A stretch of 64,000 nt of DNA, from positions 46,309 to 110,308 of the forward strand of contig JAJQAA010000018.1 in the NCBI GenBank assembly GCA_021204045.1, written 5' to 3'. Below, one piece after another: positions 43,926-53,855 of this stretch (the stretch's first letter is position 1; each line of letters starts with the position of its first letter). The notes under the pieces were generated by a model. That model saw only the letters and a list, made by a program, of their open reading frames with translations, searched no databases and was not told the DNA's origin. Source of the stretch: Clostridiales bacterium (lineage in GTDB: Bacteria; Bacillota; Clostridia; Lachnospirales; Lachnospiraceae). Made by a program: the position numbers and the translations under genes.

Positions 43926-45235
43926 AATGTTAAGTCTTCCTTTGTTTCGTTATTTTCCGTCAGAAAAGCTGCAATATCCGGGGGCAGCTCCGTAAAATCC
44001 GCCGCTCGAAAATGTCCATCGTCCAGAATATAGCAGATTTGTCCGTCGCGTGCAGACAGGTCAATGACAGTGAAAAAATGCTGCCGCACAGCATATGCCA
44101 GATAATCCAGCGCTGGCGTCATTTCTCTCCTGCGTGTGAGCTGTACGGCCCGGCCATGAGCGCGCATCTGTTCCGCAAGGCTGATCGCGCGAAAACGTGC
44201 GTCCCGGTCATAGAGGATCATCGTATCGGTCCGGTCGATCGAGATCGAAATGCGTTGCCGGGAAAGAGCCAGCATCAGCTGATCGACGACGATCGCAAAG
44301 CCAACTGCCGGAGCGTCTTTGCCAAACTGTATGAGCAGCTTGTCGTAACGGCCTCCGGTGCCTAGGTATTCGCCGGTTCCATAGGTATAAGCTTTAAAGA
44401 TAATACCGGTGTAATAAGAATATTTGCTCAGCATACTGAGATCATAGGAGACGTAATCTCCCACCCCGTAAGCGTCCAGGATTTCCTGTACACGTTCCAG
44501 ACGATCAATTGCCCTTATCGCCCGCTCATTGGTTGTCAGCGAGCGGGCCAGGCGGATGCGGGAAATGTCGCCAAACAACTGCGGCAGCTGCAGGAAAGCA
44601 TTTTTTAAGGCAGGCGGCATCGTCTGCCCGGATAAAAGCTCCTCAACGCCAAAATAATTTTTGTTTTCAATCAGGTCGCATAACTCTCCCTGAGTCTCTT
44701 CATCCATGCCTGCTTCATCCAGAAGGCCACGGAAAAATTCGACCTGTCCGAGCTCAATCTGAAACTCGGTAAGCCCGGCCGCTTTCAGAGCGTCGATCAC
44801 CATCGCGATCATCTCCGCGTCCGCGTCCGCGGAATCATCGCCGATCAGTTCTGCTCCCGTCTGTGTCACCTCATGCAGCCGCCCTTGGTAGCTGGGCGCA
44901 TTCTGGAATGTCGACGCCAGATAACACAGCCGGATCGGACCCGGTTCGTCCATATAATATTTGGCCGCGCAGCGCGCGATCGAAGGCGTCATATCCGGCC
45001 GCAAAACCAGCGTATTGTTTTCGCGATCAAAAAACTTGTACATTTCCCGTGTGTCAACACTGCCACGCTCCTTGCGGAAAATATCAAAAAACTCCAGCGT
45101 CGGAGTTTCAATATCCTGATAACCATAGCGGTGAAAGCTTTCGCAAAGCCGGGCCTGAACCCGGTGTCTGCGCGCGCATTCCTCCGCGTAAATATCCCTC
45201 ACTCCCTCGGGAGTATGCAACAAATCTCTGCTCAT
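43922..45235 (-). CDS. hisZ: ATP phosphoribosyltransferase regulatory subunit HisZ
   Basis: 437 aa from the ATG at 45235 (AGGAGG 4 nt upstream); an in-frame ATG at 45256 falls on the expected transcription start and is rejected. It resembles the catalytic core of histidyl-tRNA synthetase ([38 protein letters not shown]), but the neighbourhood with short HisG and the absence of an anticodon-binding domain make HisZ the best call. First gene of the operon. Confidence 0.93.
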   Translation of the reverse strand: MSRDLLHTPEGVRDIYAEECARRHRVQARLCESFHRYGYQDIETPTLEFFDIFRKERGSVDTREMYKFFDRENNTLVLRPDMTPSIARCAAKYYMDEPGPIRLCYLASTFQNAPSYQGRLHEVTQTGAELIGDDSADADAEMIAMVIDALKAAGLTEFQIELGQVEFFRGLLDEAGMDEETQGELCDLIENKNYFGVEELLSGQTMPPALKNAFLQLPQLFGDISRIRLARSLTTNERAIRAIDRLERVQEILDAYGVGDYVSYDLSMLSKYSYYTGIIFKAYTYGTGEYLGTGGRYDKLLIQFGKDAPAVGFAIVVDQLMLALSRQRISISIDRTDTMILYDRDARFRAISLAEQMRAHGRAVQLTRRREMTPALDYLAYAVRQHFFTVIDLSARDGQICYILDDGHFRAADFTELPPDIAAFLTENNETKEDLTL

Positions 45236-45266
45236 GCTGCCTCCTGTGTCTATCATTACTCCCCCT

Positions 45267-45295
45267 ATTTTACGACACAAACCCTCAGCCGTCAA
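45267..45295 (-). promoter_or_regulatory. Histidine operon promoter
   Basis: On the minus strand TTGACG (45290-45295), 17-bp spacer, TAAAAT (45267-45272), about 30 nt before the hisZ start. No T-box features (specifier stem or GGTGG-type T-box bulge) were found in the short leader. Confidence 0.75.
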
Positions 45296-45354
45296 TCATT
45301 TAAAACCGGATAGGAACAGTGATGAGAACAGACAGGAACGAGCGAAAAGGCTGC

Positions 45355-45421
45355 AAAAAAGGATGCCGGCCTTCTGGCAATGTCCAAATGAAATGACATT
45401 GCGTTTGCTGACACCCTTTTT
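45355..45421. terminator. Bidirectional terminator between the efflux operon and hisZ
   Basis: A long hairpin: GGATGCCGGC at 45361 pairs with GCTGACACCC ending at 45416 (with mismatch and G-U pairs), plus an inner perfect stem CAATGTC/GACATTG. Six A precede it and five T follow it, so it can stop transcription on both strands. Confidence 0.75.
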
Positions 45422-45476
45422 GTTACTATGGATTTTTCCACTGATACAGAAATCCGTTTTTTCTCTCATTCCTGAC

Positions 45477-46592
45477 TCAGCCGACACCTTTCACTTCCCA
45501 AAGGTATGACTGGTATGCCTGAACAAGATTCATGGAAGCAGATTCCTTGTCCGCATAAGCGCTCAGATAATCGGCAACGCCCTGCAGATAATCGGCTTCA
45601 GAAAGCATACCCGCCTGCTGCTTCAACTGCAAGCTGTTATAGGTGATCTGGCTGCTCTCAAAGGCTTCCAGAGCAGCCTGGTAGGTGGAGCATTGTGCCA
45701 GCAGCTGCTGATAGGTATCCGAAATCGAAGCCTGCACGGTACCGACGGCTTCTGTCTCGGAGTTGGCCTTGCGCTCGATCGCGCCCATCGACGTCGCGCT
45801 GTTGTGGCGCACACTCTGGACACTGGAATTGTTGTTGACCGCCTTCTGACTGTCCGTCTCAAAATCAATCGCGGCGATCGCCTCCAGATCGGGAGCCGGA
45901 ACCGTCTCAATGGATATTGTGCCGTCGTCTGTGAGCCCGAGCAGCTGGAACAGGCTGTTTCTCAGGGTGTTCGTCTGCTGGCGATAGGAAGAAAGCTGAT
46001 TTTTTTCCTGCGCGAGACTGTCTGCCGCCGAGAGGACATCCGCCGCGGTCGCCGCTCCCGCCTCCTGCTTGCGCACGGTCGCGTCGTATGTGCTTTGCGC
46101 TGCCTCTACGCTCTTTTCTTTCGCCGCGGCATTGTTGGACATCTGCCAGTAGGAAACCAGCTGTGCCTGCGCGGTCATCTCATAACCGTCGATCGTCTTC
46201 TCAACCGAAACCGTCGTACTGTTGCGGCGCGTCATATTTGTGATCTGTTTTGTGAGCTGCTCCGCCGCCTGGGAAAGAGAGGATGCGCTGGATTTATATT
46301 CCGCCGCGGTTTCCTCATCATCCTCATACTGTTTGGCAAGCAGCTGCATGTAGGACTGCTCGGTACGCAGGGTTTCCACCATCTGTGTATAGTTGGCCAG
46401 GTTTGTCGTGTAGCTGTCCGTATCGTTCTGCAGATCCAGGTTCCCGGCAATCAGCAGATCGCGCAGATTGTCATAGGAAATGACCGTTGTCTCCTCCGCC
46501 CGCACTGAAATCACCGCCCCGGGCAGAATCACGCTTCCGATCAGCGCGACCGCCAGAGCCAGACCAGGCGATGGAATCATTCGTCTCATCAT
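45477..46592 (-). CDS. TolC-family protein, second copy
   Basis: 371 aa from the ATG at 46592 (GGAGG 8 nt upstream; a GTG at 46601 overlaps that site). A signal peptide (hydrophobic residues about 10-30, cleavage near VRAEE) is followed by two predicted long helical hairpins with Gln, Ala and Ser-rich coiled coils, the repeat plan of TolC/outer-membrane-factor proteins (SVQSVRHNSATS..., ATAADVLSAADSLAQEKNQL). It follows another TolC-like gene by 15 nt. In a monoderm it cannot sit in an outer membrane; it may cross or span the wall, or work as a soluble helical partner. Confidence 0.82.
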   Translation of the reverse strand: MMRRMIPSPGLALAVALIGSVILPGAVISVRAEETTVISYDNLRDLLIAGNLDLQNDTDSYTTNLANYTQMVETLRTEQSYMQLLAKQYEDDEETAAEYKSSASSLSQAAEQLTKQITNMTRRNSTTVSVEKTIDGYEMTAQAQLVSYWQMSNNAAAKEKSVEAAQSTYDATVRKQEAGAATAADVLSAADSLAQEKNQLSSYRQQTNTLRNSLFQLLGLTDDGTISIETVPAPDLEAIAAIDFETDSQKAVNNNSSVQSVRHNSATSMGAIERKANSETEAVGTVQASISDTYQQLLAQCSTYQAALEAFESSQITYNSLQLKQQAGMLSEADYLQGVADYLSAYADKESASMNLVQAYQSYLWEVKGVG

Positions 46593-46607
46593 CCGGGTCA
46601 CCTCCCC

Positions 46608-47771
46608 CTATGACGTGGACGCCAGACCGGCGACATTCCACTGATAATCAATCATCGCCGTCAGCAGTTCCAGCTTTCTCGTGCGAACCGTAACCTCGGC
46701 GTTGACGTAAGAGGTCTGCTGATTGCTGAAGGTATTCTGGGAAATCGTCCCGGCCTGCAGCTGGCGCGCGGCGGTCTCATAGGTGCTCTTTTGCAGTTCA
46801 AAGGCCGCCAGCGCCTGTTCATAGCTGGAACGCGCCAGGAGCAGGTCGGAATAGCTGTCGCTGACATTGTTGGAAATCGCCTGTCGCTCATTTGCTTCCT
46901 GCTGGGTCAACGTCGCTTTCTTGGTCGTCGAGCGCGCGTTTGTCACCTGCTTCTGTGTGATCTGATACGCATAATTGTTTGCCAGCGCGCTCTCAATATC
47001 AGCGGCCAGGTCGATCGCGTCAATTGCTTCCAGATCCGGCTCCGGCAGCTCGCCGATATTGACATCGGCGCCGTAGCTCCAGCCAAGCATCAGACAGAGG
47101 TTTTCTTTTGTGGAGTTTAGATTGCTTTCCGCGGAGAGGATCGAGGCCTCCGCTGTAGAGACGGCGTTTCTCGCGGTAAGCACGCTCGACTGTGTCGAGG
47201 TGCCGGCGGCCAGACGCGTCTCCTCCGCGGCGAGATCCTTTTCCGCCTGGGTCTTCTGCTCCCGCGTCGTGTCCATGCTGTAATACTGACTCCAGTAACT
47301 GATCATCAGCTCCTGCGCCTGTTTGACCAACTGTGCTTCCTGTTTATCGTAATTCAGTTTTTTGGTCACATTGTCATCCGTACTCTCATCGCCCTGCTCC
47401 ATCAGGTTATCTGCCTGAATCTTGTTCTGCACGGCTGCCGCCATCTGGCTGCCGTAGCTGGAGCTGTCGCTGTCGTCCGGGTAGGTGATGTTGTTGTAAA
47501 TATTGTCCGCCGCGTCGTAATAATCCTGCGCCACGTCGTCGCTGTCGTCATCCTTCTCATCCTGCCAGGTGATCCGGTTCTGCACCACGGTCGTATTGTA
47601 CTCATGGACCAGGTCGGCGATCTCGTCAAAATCCAGATTATCATCGCGAAGCGTCGCCCATTTTTCCGCCGAGTAGGCGAATTCCGGGCTGGCGAACGCT
47701 GTGAGCGGAGTCGTCAGGGAGACGACTACCATCAAAAGGCAGCTCATCCCTCTTCGGAAATATCGTCTCAT
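46608..47771 (-). CDS. TolC-family protein, first copy
   Basis: 387 aa with a signal peptide (cleavage near AFASPEF). Same helical-hairpin repeat plan as its neighbour (LNYDKQEAQLVKQAQELMISYWSQYY, AGTSTQSSVLTARNAVSTAEASILSAESNLN). Downstream of the RND pump gene by 17 nt. Two tandem TolC-like genes suggest duplication followed by divergence or a hetero-oligomer. Confidence 0.82.
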   Translation of the reverse strand: MRRYFRRGMSCLLMVVVSLTTPLTAFASPEFAYSAEKWATLRDDNLDFDEIADLVHEYNTTVVQNRITWQDEKDDDSDDVAQDYYDAADNIYNNITYPDDSDSSSYGSQMAAAVQNKIQADNLMEQGDESTDDNVTKKLNYDKQEAQLVKQAQELMISYWSQYYSMDTTREQKTQAEKDLAAEETRLAAGTSTQSSVLTARNAVSTAEASILSAESNLNSTKENLCLMLGWSYGADVNIGELPEPDLEAIDAIDLAADIESALANNYAYQITQKQVTNARSTTKKATLTQQEANERQAISNNVSDSYSDLLLARSSYEQALAAFELQKSTYETAARQLQAGTISQNTFSNQQTSYVNAEVTVRTRKLELLTAMIDYQWNVAGLASTS

Positions 47772-47788
47772 CGTAATCCTCCTTTCTA

Positions 47789-50700
47789 TTAAATGTCAAG
47801 CTGGCGCAGTTCCTTGCGGCCATTCATTACCAGGTAGTAAACCGGAAGGATAAACAGTGCGACCAGCACGCCGACCGCCAGGCCGCCGATATCCACGACT
47901 GCCAGGCCCTGTGTCGTCGAGCCGCTGTCGCCGATGGCCATCGCCATCGGGAGCATCGCCAGGATCGTCGTCAGGCTCGTCATCAGGATCGGGCGCAAAC
48001 GTGTCGCGCCGGCTTCGATCAGCGCCGTCTGCAGCGGCATCTCCAGGCGGTACTGGTTGACGGTATCGACATAGAGGATACCATTGTTGACAACGGTACC
48101 GACCAGAATCAGGAAACCTAAGATGGAAGTCATACTGATGCTGACGTCAGTAATTTTCAGCAATGCGAACGATCCGACCAGGGAGAACGGGATCGTCGTC
48201 ATAACCATGATCGAGAACTTCGGCGACTCAAACTGTGCGGACAGAACCACAAATACCAGGAACGCCGCGGTCGCGATCGCGTAGTACAGGGCGGAAAACT
48301 CCTCCGCCATCATCTTATTACGGGAGTTGACGCCCAGCTCGACCGTGCCGGTAATATACGGAGCGATCACCTCGCTGTCGATCGTGCTCTTGACATTACC
48401 GCCGACATAGTCCGCAGTGATGGTAATCTTGTAGGCTTTATCTTCCTTGGAAATAGAACTGGGGCTGTCGCGGTAATAGACCTCAGCGACATCTGACAGC
48501 GCCACATAACCGGTAGATGTTTTCAGGATCATCTGCTCCAGCTGGTTGACCGTCTGATAATCCTCCTCCGGATATTCTACCATAACGCTGATCTCCTCGC
48601 CGTCAACTTCCAGCGTCGTCGCTTCCTCGCCGTCGAGGTACTGGCTGACCATATTGCCAATCTGGGAAGCCGTCAGGCCGTTTGCCGCGGCCATCACCGC
48701 GTCAACGCGCAGCGCCACAACCGGGGCGGTATTCTCAATGCTGGAATGGATGTTCCGCACATCATCCCGCGCGATCATCTCGGTGACGATCTTATTACTG
48801 ATCTCCTGGAGTTCATCGTACTGCGTGCTCTTTAAGATGACTTCATAGCCTCTGGTCTGGCCCATCATGCTCATGGAGGAAGAAGCCTCGGCCTCGATCG
48901 TACAGTTATCGATGTCGATCATCTCTTCTTCCCACTGCGCGGCGACTTCGTCTGTGGACATCTTGCGGTCATCCTTCAGATAAGCGGTGATCGTACCGCT
49001 GCTGCTGTTGAAACGAAGCACGTAAGACTCAACATCCTCATGGGCGGCAACAATCGCCTCAGCCTGGGCCAGCACTGCGTCCGCCTGTTCGTTGAGCAGG
49101 CCGGGACGGGTCTCAATGCTTACCGATACCGTACCGGTGTCGTCGGATGTCATCAGCTCCGTCTCCATACCGCTGGCCAGATACAGGGCAACCACAACCG
49201 TGATGACGGAAAAAAGCAATACCATATATTTATGCTTCAGCAGCGTCGGCATCACAGCCCGATATGCATTCTGCATCCGCTCTACCGGCCGGGACATCGG
49301 CGCGGAATCTTTTTCCTTCGGCTTGTATGTCATATAGCACAACGGTACAATGGAGAGTGCTGAGAGCAGGGATGCCGTCATACAGAAGACAATGACATAA
49401 CCCATCGTGCCGAACATCTGGCCGCTCATACCGTTGAGGAAGACCAGAGGGATAAACACGACAACCGTCGTTAATGTCGATCCGAACACGGACATTGCTA
49501 CAATATTGGCGCCGTTCAACGCGGCTTTCGCGTAGCTTAACGCGCCCTTGTCCGCCTCTGCGTCCATGGCGCGGAAGCAGCTCTCCAGTACCACGATCGA
49601 GTTATCAACCATCATGCCGACGCCGAGCACCAGGCCGCTCATCGTCATGACGTTCAGGGAGAAACCGGCCGCGGTCATACAGATCAGGGCGGTCAGGATC
49701 GATACCGGGATCGAGCTTCCGACGATCATTGACGCTTTGAAATCCCCGAAGAAGAGGAAGATGATAATCATCGAGATGATGACCGCAAGCACGATCGTCA
49801 GCGCCACGTCATAGAGGGAGCTGAGGATGGAGTCCGCTTCATCCCGGATTACATTGATCTGCAGGTTCTCATCACTCGCCATCAGATTATCCAGAGCCGC
49901 CATGACCTGGTTGGACATATCCATAGCGCTGCTGCTCTGCTGCTTGGTGATGGAGATGGAGATGGTTTCCTCTCCGTTGTAGCGGGAAATACCGCCCTGC
50001 TGCTCCTCGGCGTAGCCGACGATCGCGATATCCTCAAGGTAGACCATCGAGCCGTCATCGAGCGTGATCGGCACCTCAAGCAGCGCCTCATAGGTATCGT
50101 ACTCCATCATCGTACTGACGGAAAGCTCCAGGTTGCCGGACTGGATGTCGCCGGACGGATAGGTGATGTCCGCCGTACTCATCGCGCTGACGACATCGTC
50201 CATCGTCAGACCATACTGCTCCATCATATCGGACATCAGCAGGATCTGGATGTATTCGGAAGAACCGCCCATCGTGCTGACCTCTGCGACGGTGGTCTGT
50301 TTTTCGATTTCCGGCACGATGATCTGATCGACATAGTCGTACAGGCTTGCCTGGGCGCTGTTGGCGATGGAGATCATCATATTGGCGTTGGCACTGCTGT
50401 TCATCTCCATGACCGTCGGATCATCTATGTCGTCCGGCAGGTCGCGGATGCTGTCCAGCGCTTTGGTCACATCGTTGTAGGCGTCGTCCATATCCTGCTC
50501 ATAGCTGAACTCCAGCATGATCCGTGAGCTGCCCTCGCTGGTCGTGGATGAGATACTTTCCACACCTTCCACAGTACTGACTTCATCCTCGATAACCTTG
50601 GTGACCAGTTCGTCCATATCCTCGGGGCTGACGCCGGAATACCGCGCCATGATCATTATCATCGGCTGATCCGTGTCAGGCATCTGCTCCAGCGTTGCAT

Positions 50701-50791
50701 TAAAGACAGAAGAAATACCAAAAACCAGCAGGCAGAGCAGCGCCATCAGGACGGTGACGGGACGTTTTAATACAAATCTTGTCAAATTCAT
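47789..50791 (-). CDS. RND-type efflux pump permease (HAE1/AcrB-like)
   Basis: 1000 aa. Twelve predicted transmembrane helices in two halves with two large extracytoplasmic loops. Features: a first helix at about residues 11-30 after KRPVTVLMA, RYSGVSPEDMDELVTKVIEDEVSTVEGV, SDSTTSEG-type porter segment, GVGMMVDNSIVVLE (the proton-relay Asp helix, here DN), and GTVVNNGILYVD in the second half. Exports lipophilic compounds using the proton gradient, with the adaptor gene directly upstream. Confidence 0.95.
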   Translation of the reverse strand: MNLTRFVLKRPVTVLMALLCLLVFGISSVFNATLEQMPDTDQPMIMIMARYSGVSPEDMDELVTKVIEDEVSTVEGVESISSTTSEGSSRIMLEFSYEQDMDDAYNDVTKALDSIRDLPDDIDDPTVMEMNSSANANMMISIANSAQASLYDYVDQIIVPEIEKQTTVAEVSTMGGSSEYIQILLMSDMMEQYGLTMDDVVSAMSTADITYPSGDIQSGNLELSVSTMMEYDTYEALLEVPITLDDGSMVYLEDIAIVGYAEEQQGGISRYNGEETISISITKQQSSSAMDMSNQVMAALDNLMASDENLQINVIRDEADSILSSLYDVALTIVLAVIISMIIIFLFFGDFKASMIVGSSIPVSILTALICMTAAGFSLNVMTMSGLVLGVGMMVDNSIVVLESCFRAMDAEADKGALSYAKAALNGANIVAMSVFGSTLTTVVVFIPLVFLNGMSGQMFGTMGYVIVFCMTASLLSALSIVPLCYMTYKPKEKDSAPMSRPVERMQNAYRAVMPTLLKHKYMVLLFSVITVVVALYLASGMETELMTSDDTGTVSVSIETRPGLLNEQADAVLAQAEAIVAAHEDVESYVLRFNSSSGTITAYLKDDRKMSTDEVAAQWEEEMIDIDNCTIEAEASSSMSMMGQTRGYEVILKSTQYDELQEISNKIVTEMIARDDVRNIHSSIENTAPVVALRVDAVMAAANGLTASQIGNMVSQYLDGEEATTLEVDGEEISVMVEYPEEDYQTVNQLEQMILKTSTGYVALSDVAEVYYRDSPSSISKEDKAYKITITADYVGGNVKSTIDSEVIAPYITGTVELGVNSRNKMMAEEFSALYYAIATAAFLVFVVLSAQFESPKFSIMVMTTIPFSLVGSFALLKITDVSISMTSILGFLILVGTVVNNGILYVDTVNQYRLEMPLQTALIEAGATRLRPILMTSLTTILAMLPMAMAIGDSGSTTQGLAVVDIGGLAVGVLVALFILPVYYLVMNGRKELRQLDI

Positions 50792-50809
50792 TCTGTCATC
50801 CCTCCCTGC

Positions 50810-51976
50810 TTACTGTCGAGCGTCTGCGCTGGCATCCCCCGAACCGGCGTTTTCTCCGGCTCCGGCAGCCTCGGAGGTGTCCGTCGTCCCGGTCTCGCCA
50901 TCCATGCGGACACGGATCTCCGCACCCTCATAGAGGTTGCTGCTCCAGGTGCTGACGACGACGTCGTCTTCGCTCAAGCCAGAGAGAATTTCCGCGTATT
51001 CATCATCATAGAGGCCGACCTCGACATAGGTCATATGCGCGTAGCCATCCGACTCCGTATAAACATAAGCTTCGCTGTTGCTGTAATAGATCGCGTCCAC
51101 CGGCACCAGCATCGCGTCTTCTGTGTGCTCGGTAGCCACGTTCAGCTTGACAACACTGCCGGTCGCGATCTCGCCGGTATTTTCCATATTTGCCTTGATC
51201 TTGAACAGGCCGTTGGAATCGTCGACCATCGTGCTGATCTCGGAAATCCAGCCCTCATAGCTGGTGCTGTTTTTGACGACCTCGATCGCATCGCCGACCT
51301 GAAGATTGTTTACCATCCGCTGGGTCACATAGAACGTGATTCGGTTCTCGCCATCGCCGGCGATAACAAAAAGCTGGTCGTTGGTGGCGACGCGGTCATA
51401 AACCTCGACGTCAAAGCTTTCGATTGTGCCGGAAATCGGCGCTTTTACGCTGCTGTATTCCAGCTGACGTATGTAATTTAATTCGGCTGACTCGTAGGAA
51501 AGCTGGGCGGATCTCGCCTGATTCTGGTATTGCTCGTAGTCCTGAGCGGAGAGATCGCCGCCGTCATAAAGGATCTTCATTCTCGTCAGGGTACTCTGCG
51601 CCTCGTTCATGTTGACCTCGGCGGAATCCATGGAATTTTTCGCGTCCTCGACCTGCTCGGTATCAATTTCAAACAGCACCTCCCCGGCCTCGACGACATC
51701 TCCGGCTTTCGCGTGTACGGCGGTAACGTCGCCGGACGCCTTGGCGTAGCTGTAAACGACATCATCTGACTCGACGGTGCCGGTCAGGCTGACGGTCAGA
51801 GAAAGGTCGCCTCTTGTCGGATAAGCGGCTCGGACGACAGAGACATCCTGGCTTTGGCCACCCATGCCACCCCGGCCCTGGCCGCTGTTTCCGCTTTTCA
51901 TCAACACGCCTGCAGCGACAGCCAAGACAACGACGGCAACGGCTCCCGCAATGATAAATTTCTTCCTGATGACCAT
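50810..51976 (-). CDS. RND efflux membrane-fusion (adaptor) protein
   Basis: 388 aa. One N-terminal transmembrane helix (about residues 8-27), a Gly-rich stretch, then barrel-sandwich/lipoyl halves (AVHAKAGDVVEAGEVLFEIDTEQVEDA; VKAPISGTIESFDVEVYD), an alpha-hairpin between them and beta-barrel parts towards the C-terminus. First gene of the operon; AGGAGG precedes the ATG. The 116 nt upstream (51977-52092) carry a TATAGT on the minus strand but no clear -35 box. Confidence 0.93.
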   Translation of the reverse strand: MVIRKKFIIAGAVAVVVLAVAAGVLMKSGNSGQGRGGMGGQSQDVSVVRAAYPTRGDLSLTVSLTGTVESDDVVYSYAKASGDVTAVHAKAGDVVEAGEVLFEIDTEQVEDAKNSMDSAEVNMNEAQSTLTRMKILYDGGDLSAQDYEQYQNQARSAQLSYESAELNYIRQLEYSSVKAPISGTIESFDVEVYDRVATNDQLFVIAGDGENRITFYVTQRMVNNLQVGDAIEVVKNSTSYEGWISEISTMVDDSNGLFKIKANMENTGEIATGSVVKLNVATEHTEDAMLVPVDAIYYSNSEAYVYTESDGYAHMTYVEVGLYDDEYAEILSGLSEDDVVVSTWSSNLYEGAEIRVRMDGETGTTDTSEAAGAGENAGSGDASADARQ

Positions 51977-52092
51977 AGTATCCTCCTGTTGTGCCGATAT
52001 AAATTTAAATTTGGTATGAACACACTATAAAGGATAATTGTGAGAGATTTGTGAAATGCTGAAAGAAAGCTGAAAGAAGAATGCAAAAAAAT

Positions 52093-52629
52093 TTAAGCCT
52101 CCCGGCTGTCAAGATCCTTCTGGAGCATGACAAGATAATGCACCAGGATATCCCGGTGCGGGAAAATCTGATAGGATTTATCAATTTCTTCGTAGGTAAC
52201 GCTCTTGCGGCCGCCTTCTTCCATCCGCTTCCAGAAACGGAAAAGATCAGCGAAGGGCATGTAATAGATCTCATCACGGGCCGTGAAATGGAGAATAATA
52301 AAGGCGACGCCGCCCTGCCGCTCAAACTCCTGCATAAAACGGATCTGATGTTCATGGACATTCTGGAGCGGGAAGGTGTTTGCCGCGCATTCCTTGGCGT
52401 CAAAGCAGACCGGGATCCCCTGTACTGCGCCGATGTAGTCCACGGTGCTTTTCTGGTCAAAGTAGGCGAGCGTGATATGCCGGCTCTGCTTGTCGATCGT
52501 GATCGGCGTGATCGGCGTCGGCACCTTCTGGATCAGCGCCAGGTGCTTCTCCCGGTAGCATTCGTTACTATGATTGATCATATCCTCCAGCGTCGATCCG
52601 CGCAGACCGCGGCTTTTCCAGGTTCCCAT
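52093..52629 (-). CDS. recU: Holliday junction resolvase RecU
   Basis: 178 aa. RecU-type nuclease motif with STVDYIGAVQGIPVCFDAKEC, then TFPLQNVHEHQIRFMQEFERQGGVAFIILHF. Resolves Holliday junctions in Firmicutes, which lack RuvC. AAAGGG precedes the ATG. Stands alone, without the pbp1 gene it often neighbours. Confidence 0.95.
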   Translation of the reverse strand: MGTWKSRGLRGSTLEDMINHSNECYREKHLALIQKVPTPITPITIDKQSRHITLAYFDQKSTVDYIGAVQGIPVCFDAKECAANTFPLQNVHEHQIRFMQEFERQGGVAFIILHFTARDEIYYMPFADLFRFWKRMEEGGRKSVTYEEIDKSYQIFPHRDILVHYLVMLQKDLDSREA

Positions 52630-52702
52630 GGTTGTCCCTTTCCTTATACGTAATCCTCTGAGCCGTCAATGATAACCGCTCACAATTCCGGCTCCGTAGA
52701 TC

Positions 52703-53782
52703 TTAACGCAGCTTTTGTGCAGATTTCAGCACAACTTTCGATGCGCTGCGCATGATCTCCTGCAGATTCTCCGCTGAAAACACTCTGGCAAATCCCGGGG
52801 GGAGCGGTGCGAAAAAGCTTTGTCCGCTGATACCTGCAAGCGGCCCAGGCATGTCCGGAAATACCATCTGCCAGGAATGAAGAAGCTGAGTGCGAACGGA
52901 ATTTCTGCCCTGCTTCCCTTGTTTTCCTTCTCCGGTGACGATCTGTTTGCGGGAAATCTCATAACTTGTTGTCCCTGTCCCATATTTGGGATCTCCGATA
53001 ATCGGATGGCCGATGGAAGCAAGATGGGCGCGAATCTGGTGCGTGCGGCCCGTGACAAGCAAAACCTTTAAGAGCGTGCAGCCATTTTCGTACAGAAGAG
53101 GCTCGTACTCCGTGCAGATCGGAAGGCTTCCTTCCCGAGCTTCCCGGTATACCGTCACCTGATTGGAGCGCTCATTTTTTGACAAATACCCCTCGATCCG
53201 GCGCTTTTCGCGCACATTTCCGCTGACGGCGCAGAGATAATACTTGTGCAGAGAGCGATCCCGAAAGACGGCCGAAAGACCTTGCAGACCGGGAAGCGTC
53301 TTCCCGGCAGCGACAAGACCGCTGGTGTTGCGGTCCAGGCGGTTGCAGACCGAAGGACGGAAGCTGCGCAGATCTTCCCGCGTCAGCTGTCCGGATTCCA
53401 GCAGATAATCGGTCAGATATTCGACCAGAGAGGTGTCCGTCTCCTTTGCCTTCTGCGAAAGCATGCCCACGGGCTTATTGATCAGCAAAATATGTTCATC
53501 TTCATAGATAATATCAAGTTTTATGTGTTCTCTGCTTTTTTCTGTCGTTGTCTGTTTCCGCTCCCGGGTAAATTTTTCGATCGTGTCGTCAGAGAGGAAA
53601 AGACGAATCTCATCGCCGACCGCCAGCCGTTCCGAGCCGTCGCAGCGCCTGCCGTTTAAGGTGATATTTTTTTTGCGCAACATCTTATAGAGAAACCCTT
53701 TGCCGGCCAAATCCATATACTTGGCAAGCAGCTTGTCCAGGCGCTGTCCGGCCTCGTTTGTGCCGACCGTAATCGTCCTCAT
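52703..53782 (-). CDS. RluA-family pseudouridine synthase
   Basis: 359 aa from the ATG at 53782 (AGGAGGAATT 1 nt upstream of it). S4 domain (about residues 10-75: LDKLLAKYMDLAGKGFLYKMLRKKNITLNGRR), catalytic Asp in CNRLDRNTSGLVAAGKT, then TGRTHQIRAHLASIGHPIIGD. The C-terminal 60 residues extend beyond the catalytic domain. Second such paralogue in the window; RNA target unknown. Confidence 0.93.
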   Translation of the reverse strand: MRTITVGTNEAGQRLDKLLAKYMDLAGKGFLYKMLRKKNITLNGRRCDGSERLAVGDEIRLFLSDDTIEKFTRERKQTTTEKSREHIKLDIIYEDEHILLINKPVGMLSQKAKETDTSLVEYLTDYLLESGQLTREDLRSFRPSVCNRLDRNTSGLVAAGKTLPGLQGLSAVFRDRSLHKYYLCAVSGNVREKRRIEGYLSKNERSNQVTVYREAREGSLPICTEYEPLLYENGCTLLKVLLVTGRTHQIRAHLASIGHPIIGDPKYGTGTTSYEISRKQIVTGEGKQGKQGRNSVRTQLLHSWQMVFPDMPGPLAGISGQSFFAPLPPGFARVFSAENLQEIMRSASKVVLKSAQKLR

Positions 53783-53855
53783 AATTCCTCCTGCCAGCAT
53801 CCGCAATTTCTCCGCCCGGTTTTTGCGGGCAATCGGCTCTGGCTTTCCTCTGACT

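Noticed and set aside
43922..45235. Histidyl-tRNA synthetase
   Set aside because: It lies beside a short-form hisG at the head of the his operon and lacks a C-terminal anticodon-binding domain, so HisZ is the better reading.
45236..45476. T-box or other riboswitch upstream of the histidine operon
   Set aside because: The leader after the promoter is only about 25-30 nt. The hairpin further upstream is a bidirectional terminator of the efflux operon.
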